From assembly GCF_011386835.1 (NCBI RefSeq), contig NC_088792.1, positions 216,910,394 through 216,974,393 of the forward strand: DNA of 64,000 nt, read 5' to 3'. Source of the stretch: Chrysemys picta bellii. Lineage: Eukaryota > Chordata > Testudines > Emydidae. Made by a program: the position numbers and the translations under genes. Of this stretch, positions 43,367-53,605 are shown piece after piece; positions within the stretch are counted from its first letter, which is position 1, and every line of letters starts with the position of its first letter. A model generated the notes under the pieces. It saw nothing but the letters and a program-made list of their open reading frames with translations. It was not told where the DNA came from and searched no databases.

Positions 43367-43416
43367 AAGACAAGAGGAAGAAGAAGGACCGCACCTGGGC
43401 CGAGGCTGCCCGCCTG
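43363..43416 (+). CDS. ASXL3: ASXL3 first coding exon
   Basis: The exon encodes 18 residues, MKDKRKKKDRTWAEAARL, and ends exactly at a codon boundary before the donor GTAGGT (43417). Additional-sex-combs-like proteins all begin with a short basic stretch and then R-T-W-A-E-A-A, the start of the HARE/winged-helix DNA-binding domain, with an intron at this point. The exact residues fit ASXL3 better than ASXL1 (which has more lysines) or ASXL2 (which begins differently), judged from memory. ASXL proteins bind BAP1 through a DEUBAD domain and stimulate removal of ubiquitin from histone H2A; a PHD finger lies at the far C-terminus. None of those later domains is in this window. ATG 43363 is chosen because it gives the family N-terminus; two out-of-frame ATGs lie just upstream. 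Confidence 0.85.
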
Positions 43417-46400
43417 GTAGGTGCCGCGTTCGCATGGTGCGGGCAGGCGAGCCCCCGGCGAGTGGAGGGGGCAGTCAGCCCCGTACAGACCCCCCTCCCC
43501 CCGGCTTTGTTGCAATCAGTAGGGCATGTTGGAGTGAGCGTGCAGGGCTGGGTGAGCGAAGCGATTGACTCGCCGGGCGGTAGCGGGTGTGAGTGGCTGC
43601 CTCCCCCCTTACGTGGGTGTGTGAGGGGCTAAGGGGCTAGCCAGGGGAATCCCCCCCCCCACACACACACACTGCGTGTGAAGTTCCCTCATCCCCAGGG
43701 GGCGCCTCCTTTCCTTGGTATGCGTGTGTGTGAAATTACAAGAGTAGTCCCTCTTGTAGTGTGTATATGTGGGAGAGACATAGCTCTTCCTTTTCCCTTT
43801 AATGTGTGGGGAAATAGCTACACCTTTCGTAAATGTGTGTCGAAAAATATCCACTATGTGTGTGTGTGTGAGAGAGAGAGAAATTCCCTTCTCCCTGTCC
43901 CATGTATTTGTTTCAAATATCCCAGAAAAGTCTCCCCCTCCCCCCTTTAAAATATATGTAAGTGAAAGATCCAAGGATTTCCCATCACTCCATTAGTGTG
44001 TGTAGGAGAAAGAATTATCCAGGGATTCCTCTCCACCCATCTGTGTAGAGAAATAGCCCAGGCAATCAATCCCACCCCTCAGAAAGCTATTTGGCTCTAA
44101 AGACTTCATGTGTTCCCAGAGGGTTGGGGAATTATTTGTCACCCTCTTTCTCCAGTATCTGTTTTATGTGACTTTGTTTTATTGTTCGCTAAGTGTATTA
44201 GGACACTTCATTTACTTTGTGCTTCAGGACCCTTTTGTGTGAGTTCTCTCCATTCTAGGAATTTCACAGTGTGTGTGTACGATACAGCATGTGTGGTTGT
44301 ACATTATAGTGCGTATGCCTTCCCTGAAGATGGGGTTATTTCAGCATCAGTTAGATGCGGTTATAGAAAGAGGACAGCTAGAAAGATCTGCTGCTGTTTA
44401 TATTGGGGTTTTTTGGGTATTCATATCAATTTCATATTTTACTGATTATTTCAACAATTAAATTAGTATTGAAAGAATGTGATCCTTTTCTTGTGGTGCT
44501 AGTGAGTGTCTGTTTTATTTATTTTTTGTCTTAGAATGGCTGTGAAGCACAGTCCTTTTTGAAAGGATGTGTCTTGTGGGACTATGGAGCATTACATAGG
44601 AATTTCAGCCTTTCAGTGCTTCCACGGCATAATTTATATCAAAATAGGAGGCAGTCCTAACTATAGATGTCACTGCCAGTGCCTCATAGGAGTCTTGCAT
44701 TGATTGAACATATAAGGTTCATTGGACATGTGGCAAAAAATTACTATAGTTAGTTCAGCTTTAGCAAGGGTGGTTTGATGTAGGCACTTTTAGAGTTGAA
44801 AAATATGCCTGTCTAAAACAGGAAATGTGCCAGGCCCAAGGTTCTTACTTTCTCACTATTGTCTTTCCTTAACTCTGCAGATCCTGGTAAAGGAGTAAGT
44901 GTATTAAGAGGGCACTCTCTTCCCCAAACTAATGACTAGAATAGATGTTCCCAAACTCGTGAACTTTATAGCTCTTTATGGTTGTTTGTGACTGATTTGT
45001 GGCTGTCTTTTGTTATATTGTAAGCTGCTAAACTTCATTAAAAGACATTTAAAATACATGGAATTCTATCCTAACGTTAGTTTAGCATGTAAGCAATTGC
45101 TGTGGCTTCCACAGGGAATATAAGCCATCATGAATGGGAAGGGAGATGGTCCGTGCAAGCGAGGAAAATCTCTGTTAAGGTGTAGTCAACTCTGTGGAAA
45201 AGTTCAATAGCTTCTAGAACATAGATTGAGCTGTTATAAATAGGGAAGCTCTCTCTGTTTGAGTTGCATTCTTTTTCTCACTCTGAACAGCCTTGACTGT
45301 GTAAACCTACTAGGACTGGTAGTTGCTTTATATGAAGAGTGGGTGATGAAGCACGTTGCCTGTTTTACAAAATGTTGTTCAGCCTCCCAAAGTTACTAAA
45401 TTATCCAGAAGCTTGTCCGTAATCTGTTTCCTATATGACTTATGCATAGACTGCTTGCTTTGACCCTGATTCTGCATCAGGATCTACTAGTGCAGGGATT
45501 CATGCTAGCAGATCTTTATTGAGGCCAAATTTATGGAGTCCTTATATTATTTTATGTGAAGGACCTGATGGTTCATTATGATTCCATTTTCTTGGAATAC
45601 ATCAATAATGTATTACTGCAAGGCTTGATTAAATCAATTTCTTTCCAACGACAAGTAAAGAATGAAGTGATTGATACATACTCACAAGTAATGACTCATG
45701 AGCTAGCTAGATCAATATCTATGTTATAAAATTGATTGGCTTCTGAATTTCTTTATTTTTAAGAATAGGAAGGTTGAATTAATAAGTTATAAGTACTGAT
45801 ACCCATTTTTTATATTTCCTATAAAAAGCCTACAAGTGTGTTAAGCTTGTAAAGTGAAGTACTCCCAAGTTATGAAATGACAAAGTTAATTAAGATTGTA
45901 AGATAACCTTAATTCTGCTCCCTTGTGTATGTGTATGCATTACAGTACAGTCTCTAAATTACATGTTCATGCACTATTTTTCCATAGCACCTCTAGCTCA
46001 CACAATACAGAATGGGGACAGTGCTCAGTGAATGAAATAGCTGTTGAGTTTTTCACTTTGTACTCTTTGTTCCTCCAGTATGTGGTCCCATGCTTCATGT
46101 ACTGCACATTTTCCAAACTGTGGACTAACTAAAATGTTTTTTTCTCTTGTTTGACACTCATCACTGTAGTACCTGAGAGCCTTGCAAATGTAAATTGATT
46201 TAGCCTTACAGGCTTGTGAAGTTAAGTATTATTTATTATTATTATTTTACCTATACAGAACCGAAGCACAAAGAGATTAAATGTGTTGTTCAAGGTTGCA
46301 TAGGAAATCTCTGAAAGAGGCAGAAAAAGAATGCAGATTCCCTGGGTTGCAGTCTAGTTCCTTAGCCCTAAGCTGTACACTAGTCATGGTAGAAGTGGAT

Positions 46401-49400
46401 ATAGTGGTGTCTGTAGCATCCTCACTTCAAACTCACATGTCCCATACAACAATTACATAGAATAAAGCAGGGGTAATCTGGACCCTGCACCCATATCATT
46501 ACACAGCCCTGTCTTATTCCTTATTCAGCATGCACAATGAAAGAGGCAGCAGTTCTGCAAAAAAAAACCAGTAAATTATTTTATAATAAGGCAGTTTTGT
46601 AATGCATATGTCCAAGCGATCAGGCTTAAGGTTGATAGGCAACCTTACATTTATCATTTCTTGATACTTGAATACATCGTCTTTGTCATCTTGACATTCT
46701 TGTAATGTTTTTATATAGAGTCTTAATGTAAGAAGAAACTAACAAATGCCACTATAGTCAGCTGTTTACTGTATCTCACATTAAAATGTTTTATACTGTG
46801 CAATAAATAAGGCAGGAACCCTGGAGACATTCCTTGACCTGTATTTTGTGGAGGATGGCAGAGTTCCTTTGAGGTCTAACTACTTTCCATATGTAGCACC
46901 TTACCTCTTTCCTCACTCACCTCCACTAATCAGAGAGAAAAACCCTTTTTTAATGGGGGAGAGAAGAGGAGAGTACAATTGAATTATTTTGGCTCATATA
47001 TTCTTTAAACTTAGTTGTTTGTTTGCTCAGAGAGAGCAAACCTGCCAAATTTCAGGAAAAAGCTTAAAAAAGACTTAAAAAGTTAAAACAACTGAAAATG
47101 ACACCATTAAATGGAAAAGCTTGTGCCTCCTCAGTTCTAGGTGTTCTTAAGACCAAAATTATAAGTCCTGAAATATTGTTAACTTCTGTCCTATACTAAT
47201 TTGGTGCCTTGAGTTGGATTTTCCAAGTTCATTGGTTGCACAAGACATACATAGTACAGATGCATCACAAAATAATTGATTGTAGACCAGCTGTTTATAT
47301 TTTTAGTAGATGTCATAAGCCAGCAGTTCTGGTAACTTTTGTCTCTATGTAGTTTCACATTCTAAGTTCATCAGTCACTTTAAAATTGAGGAAGACTCTA
47401 AAATAATTAAATGAATGTAGATTTACAAATGTGTGGCTACTGGGGAATGAATGGATCACTTGGACAAATTTGCGTTGAAATTTAAGTTAAATTGAAGGGG
47501 TTTGTTCTTTTGAGGTTCAGTCCTTCAATGGTATAGATCGGAGTTGTCATAGAACAACAATCAGCCATTAGTTATGGCTGCCAGACATACTGCTTTACTT
47601 ATGACCCAGATAGGTAAAATAGGCTTGAAGGGAGCAGATGCTGCAGGCTGGTAAACCCTCAAGACCAGTGTGGCCAGTATATTTCATGAGGCATTGAGCA
47701 TCTGCTTATAAAGGATGGTGTTTTATCAGAACCGTTTGAAAGAATTTCTGTGACTAACTTGCCCTCATCACTGTCCTTTTCTCTTTATTCTAAGCACAGC
47801 TCTAAAGCGTACTTAAACTCTAACTTCCACTTGATAGTGGGAGTAGCTGAAAATTCTGAAACTGGTAGATTTTCACATCACTTATGTTCACTAGATTACC
47901 CCCTGCATGCCTGCTTTTCCTCCTCCAAGCCCTGTTCATAATTAAATGAATGTAGAGGTTTGCTCCAATTGCTTAGCATTGTGCATGTTTTGCTGCACTA
48001 TGCAGAATCTTCTTGGTACAGGGGATGAGTGAACCGGGTGTTCTGATGCTTTGGTTCTGCGTATTTATTTTTGTAGCTTCCTGGTGCTACAGGTCTTAGT
48101 TAAGAATCAATTATTGTTCCTACATAATAGTTTAAATTAAAAGACTTTTTTTTTTTAAGTAGCAAGTATGTATGCAAATTAATTAAAGAAATTGCTGCTT
48201 TAAAGAATAACTACTTTGGAGATGTGGTTGTTAGCCTGTATGTTACCATTTAATGTGGCTGGCTGTCCAAATCTAGTTACCCGTCACTTGTCCTCTGTTC
48301 TACTGAGATTGTGTAGTTGAAGTAGATCATACAGTGGTATGGAATTATATGATGCAGTATGCCTTTATATTTGAAGCCCACAAATGAGACCAAAAATCAG
48401 AATTGTAACATGTATAACTAGAGCTTTGTAATACCTTTGACTTTTGTCTCCAGTCTTCACACTTGTTACTATAAATACAGTTTAAAACATTATGAAAGGA
48501 AGTTCATGCATTTCTAAAAATGGGGATTTGACATGACTTTGTTTTACTACACTAAAGGTCTCTTTGTTGTTGGCTTAACAGAGACCTACTATTATTTCCA
48601 TATTTCTTCTAAGTTCATTCTTTTTTAGACATGCAGAAATATTGCTGCTTCGGGAGGTTTTGATGGCCTTTCACTTTGATCCACAATCAATGTTGCTTTG
48701 AAGATCTGTGGGGTTTTTAAATGTTATTTATTTGCCCTAGAGCTTTCTCAGATTTCTTTTTTTTTATTCAAAGCAATTGCTGCACTTGTTAGGTAGCACA
48801 ACTCCTCCATCTATTTCTTTACCTTCTGTTGTTGCATGTACATAGCAGCACCACTTTTTGTTAGTATTGAGTATTCTAGAGATTAGTAGATTTAAAAAAA
48901 AAAGATTTAAAAAGGTGAACTGCAAATAAAATGTAAACTTAATTTACTTGTCCAGTATGTGGACAGTGATCCTATTAATTAGAATGAGAGACATTAATCT
49001 TATAAACAACTAAGCCTTACCTTTTTCTCTGAGATGTTCTGAAGACATGTCTGTGTTGATCAACTGTGATGCCTCAGGTACCAATGAGGTAGTCTGGAGC
49101 ATGGAGCCAGACCTCTGAATATAGATATTGAAGAAAAGAGGAATATGTTATGTAATTTTAAAGTAACTTGGAAAACTACACAAAGACCTTGGAAGAGCCC
49201 TCAGCTCCCTATAGATGGGTTCAGTGCTCCAGAAAGCTTCCTTAGTAGTTGTGATATCACAGCATGGGGCCCAATGGGGTATTGCAGAGAATCAGGAGCC
49301 AGATGTCTGTGAATTCCCAAGACCTGAAATAGAACAGAAAAGGGCAAATTTGGATTGTTCATGGGCCCAATCCTGCAAGATGCTGCGTGCCTTCAGTTTC

Positions 49401-50751
49401 CTTTGTTGTGATTTGGAGTGGAGCCTGCTCAGCATCTCCCAAGAGGTCCTCTGCACATAGTCTGATCTGGCCTTACATGCTAAATGCCTATCTTTGCCTT
49501 TTCAATGAGGGCATTCAATCCACATGTATTGCTCAAGTCAATAGAATTTACCTTTTATGTTTGCAGTCACCTTTAGATAACACCCATGTGCTAAACTATT
49601 TCCTGTTACATATAGCATCTCATTTCCTCTTCCAGTTTTCTGACTTAAAATAAGCAATTGTCTACTTCCCCCATCCCAGGTGTTGCATTCTGAGTTTTTT
49701 ATAATATATATATATATAAGTATAAATAAAAGCAAAGCAACAAGAAAATTGTTTTTTTAATTTTATTTGTGTTGTGTTATTCCCTAAAGGCCCCAGTCAG
49801 TATCAGGGCTGCATTGTTCTAAATGAAGACGTGATCCCTGACCCAAAAAGGTTAAAACCTAAATTGAAACAAGGCACAGGTGAGTGTTTATAAAACAACG
49901 AGAGAAGAAGGATGAAGTAACATTGGCTGACTATGGACAGCTTGATGATTCTGAATCATTTGGATATTTTTAGTAAACAAATTAATATTAGCCATTCATC
50001 ATGTAAGTGGTCAATAGCAAAAGAGGGTTTTGAGGTAGATGTTGTAAAGCTGTTCTGGTTAGTTCTGGGAAGGCTTTCCATGCACAAAGGGTAATGTGTA
50101 AGAAAGCAGTAACGTGGAAGAAGTGAACAAATGCATGGCTGGGCGGACTGGCATAACTGGTGAAATAGAAGGGCAGGATACAATATAAGTGATGAGGAAC
50201 AAACAATAGGTAGAGATGGATAGAGTGAAGGGCATGAGGATTAAATCAAGGTATAAATGTAAAGCAGTTGAGGATCAGACAGAGGACAGATTAAAAAAAA
50301 AGGATGTGATTTAGAGCAATGGGTTAGAAGATTTTAGTGGCTACGTTTTGTATGGATTGGAAGGTGATGAGCACCTGTCTGAGCCACTATGTTTATCATT
50401 TGATGAGCTGATTTAAAAAAAAAAAAACACAAAAAAACTTCAAGCTGCTTTCTTCTCTTCATTTTAGTTGGATCTCTAAAAATGGATCTTCTTAATTGTT
50501 TCTCTTCAGGCATCTGTTACAGTTAGTATATTTTGGAGTTACTGTCTAATGATAGAGTAGATGTATTTGAAAAAGAACAAAGATCCTGTCCACCCCTTCA
50601 TGAGGTTCTCTGCCCTGCATAGGTGCAGCTTCTGTCTAATATACCACCATAAAGATTCTTTATATTACTAACATTTGAAGTGATTAAAATTTGGATTATA
50701 TTAAAAAATATTTTTCACCCTCTATACAGTTTTCTGTTTTTATTTTGGTTA
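43417..50751 (+). other. ASXL3 intron 1, first part
   Basis: After the donor site the sequence stays GC-rich to about 43640 and then becomes AT-rich. A degenerate TG-rich tandem region covers 43665-44080. Weak MIR-like copies lie at 46200-46385 and 49770-49865, old dispersed-repeat fragments at 45460 and 49365, and homopolymer T or A tracts at 48147 and 50415. I saw no segment resembling ASXL exon 2. Short open frames have no domain. Confidence 0.6.
43665..44080 (+). repeat. Degenerate TG-rich tandem region in intron 1
   Basis: A loose motif, TGTGTGT, then GAGAAA or GAAAT, then a CC(A)GGGATTCC-like word, recurs about every 40-60 bp: 43672, 43721, 43760, 43803, 43833, 43857, 43955, 43995 and 44041. 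It contains true microsatellites (CA at 43659, TG/AG at 43857-43880). Confidence 0.5.
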
Positions 50752-50759
50752 GTTTGGGC

Positions 50760-51067
50760 CAGGGGTCGGCAACTTTTCAGAAGTGATGTGCCAAGTCTTA
50801 ATTTATTTATTCTAATTTAAAGTTTCACATGCCAGTAATGCATTTTAACATTTTTAGGTCTCTTTCTATAAGTCTGTAATATATAACTAAACTATTGTTG
50901 TATGTAAAGTAAATAAGGTTTTTAAAATGTTTAAGAAGCTTCATTTAAAATCAAATTAAAATGCAGAGCCCCCCAGACCGGTGGCCAGGACCCGGGCAGT
51001 GTGAGTGCCACTGAAAATCAGCTCGCGTGCTGCCTTTGGCACGCATGCCATAGATTGTCTACCCCTG
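50760..51067. mobile_element. hAT-type element, TSD GTTTGGGC
   Basis: The 308-bp unit starts CAGGGGTCGGCAACTTTTC and ends TGTCTACCCCTG, with a perfect 8-bp duplication (50752-50759 and 51068-51075). The interior is AT-rich with a GC-rich right end and has no transposase. Confidence 0.9.
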
Positions 51068-51075
51068 GTTTGGGC

Positions 51076-52036
51076 AATGAAAATAAACTGGTTAATTTCA
51101 CTGTAGTTCGCATGCACTAGCAGAGTACTGCAATGTCTGAGTTGCAAGCCCTTTAGGCCAATGTTTAAGTCTGAAAACAAAACAAAACAAAAAAATCCCT
51201 ACTGTCTAAACTTTGGGCCTGACCTACATAAGTGTCCCTGTAACAGAAAGTGAAGTTTGATGTCTGATGTGTGCATAGGGAAGTGCTCCTGAAAATCACA
51301 GATGCAGAGAGAACTATCAGTTTAAATTTAAAAGAACACTGCACCTATCTGCTCTTCTCAGCATTCTTAAAACTTGCATGTTAAGAAACCCCTTATGTAT
51401 TACTTGAAATGCCATTAAAGGCTGAAGTTACTTAGATATTGAAGTAAGTTGTGTGTGTGTGTGAGTGAGAGAGAGAGAGAGAGATCTGGGAAGTCTAGAA
51501 AACTACTGGAAGTACTAATGTTCCAAAAACCTGTATTTAGACATATATTCATACAGAATTTGTTTATGTGGTAGGCATATTATAAAACCCTTTTAAAGTT
51601 TTCTGTATCCTTGTATTTTGCTACATACCTGTCTCTTGAACTTTAAAATGCAAACTTGCATGCCTCTTCTGTGTGGGAGCAGCAATATTGGCAAAGGGCC
51701 AGGGAAAAGTGGCAGAGAGGAGTTGGAGAACTGCAGTGGGGGAAAAGATGCAGAAGTGCACGCACACTGTATGAAGTGGAACAAAAAAAAACCAATATCC
51801 CAGGAGGAAACCAAAATTCCATGATAGAGAAGGAGAGAAGTGGAAAGAGAGAGAGAGAGAGAAATTAATTTTCTTAATTTTGGGATGACACTTTATTGGA
51901 CTGTCAGCTACTTATTTAAGTGAAGTGGTAACACAATAATCTCAAATAATACTTCCCTGCTAAATTTTTGTTTTCATGAGATTTTTGAAGTATGGAGATT
52001 AAAACAACAAATCAAAGAATCCTGTTCTCTGTAGAA
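51076..52036. other. Intron DNA with microsatellite
   Basis: A (GT)n-(GA)n tract lies at 51449-51484 and a GA-rich patch at 51846-51862. No gene was recognised; 51618-51868 is open in two frames without a domain. Confidence 0.5.
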
Positions 52037-52041
52037 ACTAT

Positions 52042-53170
52042 TGTGACACTCTGTACCTCGGGTGATCACCCTGCACCCCCATGTTCATCCTTATAATATC
52101 TTTGTGTGGTATCCAATGTAAAGTTTGTCGTGTCGGGTGTCTTTAGACGGCTCATGATGCACTGAGCATTGTTGTTTTAGTAATGTTATCGGTTGTAATT
52201 TCATGTATATAGTTATGAGGCTCAAAATGTCTTCTCATGTCTTAAAACAAGCCCAGGCAAAAACTCCCCCAGAGCAGAGGGGCAGTTCACACCTCATCAG
52301 GGCATGCATGGAACAAACCCAGCCCAGCCTCACAGGAACAAAGGACACTGGCCTAGGCAGCAACAAAGGATCTGTTGGACTCTCGAGTGAGTCACCTCCC
52401 TTCCCATGTCAGTTTGGGACTTTGATGAGATAGTGCTCGCCAGACCCTGAAAGAGGGGTGTGGAGGGCACAACCAAGAGGGAAGAAAGAACATGATAAAA
52501 GGGAGAGACGTTTGCCATGCTCTCCCTCTCTTCCACCTCCATCTACAGACACCACCACCAAGCGACTGAAGTGCTGATCAAAGGGGAGAGCCTGGCTGAA
52601 GGGCAACCAGCCAGCCGGTGGTGAGAAGCATCCAAGTTTCTAAGGGCACTGAAAGTGTTAAGATCAGCTTACAATGAGTTTTGCTTTTATTTCATTTGAC
52701 CAGATCTGACTTGTTGGGCTTTGACTTATAATCACTTAAAATCTATCTTTTGTAGTTAATAAATTAGTTTGTTTATTCTACCTGAAGCAGTGAGTTTGGT
52801 TTGAAGCGTGTCAGGGACTTCCCTTGGGATAACAAGCCTGGTACATATCAACTTAATTGTTAAATTGACGAACTCATATAAGCTTGCAGCGTCCAGCGGG
52901 CATAACTGGACACTGCAAGACGGAGGTTCCTAGGGCTGTGTCTGGGACCGGAGATATTGGCTAGTGTCATTCAGTTGCAGAATCCATGCAGCAGCTGGAT
53001 TAAAAGTGCTCACTCACATAGCTGGGAGCAGCTTTCATGCTAGAGGCTGTGCATGAACAGCCTGGGAGTGGGGGTTCTCACAGCAGAGCAGGGTAAGGCT
53101 GGCTCCCAGAGTCAAGGATTGGAGTGACCTAGTAGATCACGGGTCCAGATAACACCAGGGGAACGTCATA
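52042..53170 (+). mobile_element. ERV-like solo LTR, TSD ACTAT
   Basis: The 1129-bp unit starts TGTGACACTC and ends GAACGTCATA. It is flanked by the perfect 5-bp duplication ACTAT (52037-52041 and 53171-53175). AATAAA is at 52758-52763 inside a block nearly identical to that around the polyadenylation signal of the LTR at 1672 (words 'aaaatctatc' and 'ttgtagttaataaa'). There is no internal viral sequence, so it is a solo LTR. It lies in sense with the host gene and could supply a promoter or polyadenylation site. Confidence 0.88.
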
Positions 53171-53384
53171 ACTATAATTAGAACTTTTGTCTGGGAAATG
53201 AATTACTGTATTTCTTATTACATCACATTCCAACTAATTTTAGGAAAATTTGCCTTTATCCATTTCAACCAAGAGAATATTGCAAAGGTTTAAAAAAAAA
53301 CCCTTTAGAAATAAATGAAAAGACCCACTTGTCTGATGAAATATTTTCCTCTCCTTTGAGTGATAGATAATCCTTTCTACTAAT

Positions 53385-53592
53385 AAAAAGAACAGGAGTA
53401 CTTGTGGCACCTTAGAGACTAACAAATTTATTAGAGCATAAGCTTTCGTGGGCTACAGCCCACTTCTTCGGATGCATCCGAAGAAGTGGGCTGTAGCCCA
53501 CGAAAGCTTATGCTCTAATAAATTTGTTAGTCTCTAAGGTGCCACAAGTACTCCTGTTCTTTTTGCGGACTAACACGGCTGCTACTCTGAAA
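53385..53592. mobile_element. Penelope-like inverted insertion, perfect palindrome
   Basis: 53385-53564 is a perfect palindrome with 90-bp arms centred in GGATGCATCC. The right arm is followed by a single-copy tail (53565-53592, gcggactaacacggctgcta...). Target duplications of 13 bp (cctttctactaat) flank it at 53372-53384 and 53593-53605. Each arm contains CCGAAGAAG, a GTGGGC/GCCCAC stem and GAAAGCTT, the layout of Penelope-like terminal regions. There is no coding sequence. Identical arms and duplications point to a recent insertion. Confidence 0.82.
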
Positions 53593-53605
53593 CCTTTCTA
53601 CTAAT

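Larger units (their letters stand above)
42780..43640 (+). promoter_or_regulatory. ASXL3: CpG-island promoter of the ASXL gene
   Basis: CpG density rises sharply here against AT-rich flanks. No TATA box is seen. Candidate sites: a ZNF143-like ACTACACTTCC (42892-42902) and a better inverted one (42947-42965, gcaccctgggatgtgtagt); TCTCGCGAG (43019-43027); a second CTCGCGAG palindrome (43072-43079); a GCCATT/YY1-like word (43104); and a consensus cAMP-response element TGACGTCA (43118-43125). The arrangement is typical of a CpG-island promoter with dispersed starts, probably between about 43080 and 43300. Binding is inferred from motifs only. Confidence 0.75.

Noticed and set aside
42834..43568. 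244-codon plus-strand frame and 180-codon minus-strand frame across the CpG island
   Set aside because: GC-rich DNA has few stop codons. The frames are Pro/Ala/Gly-rich and the plus one reads through the ASXL exon out of phase and into the intron.
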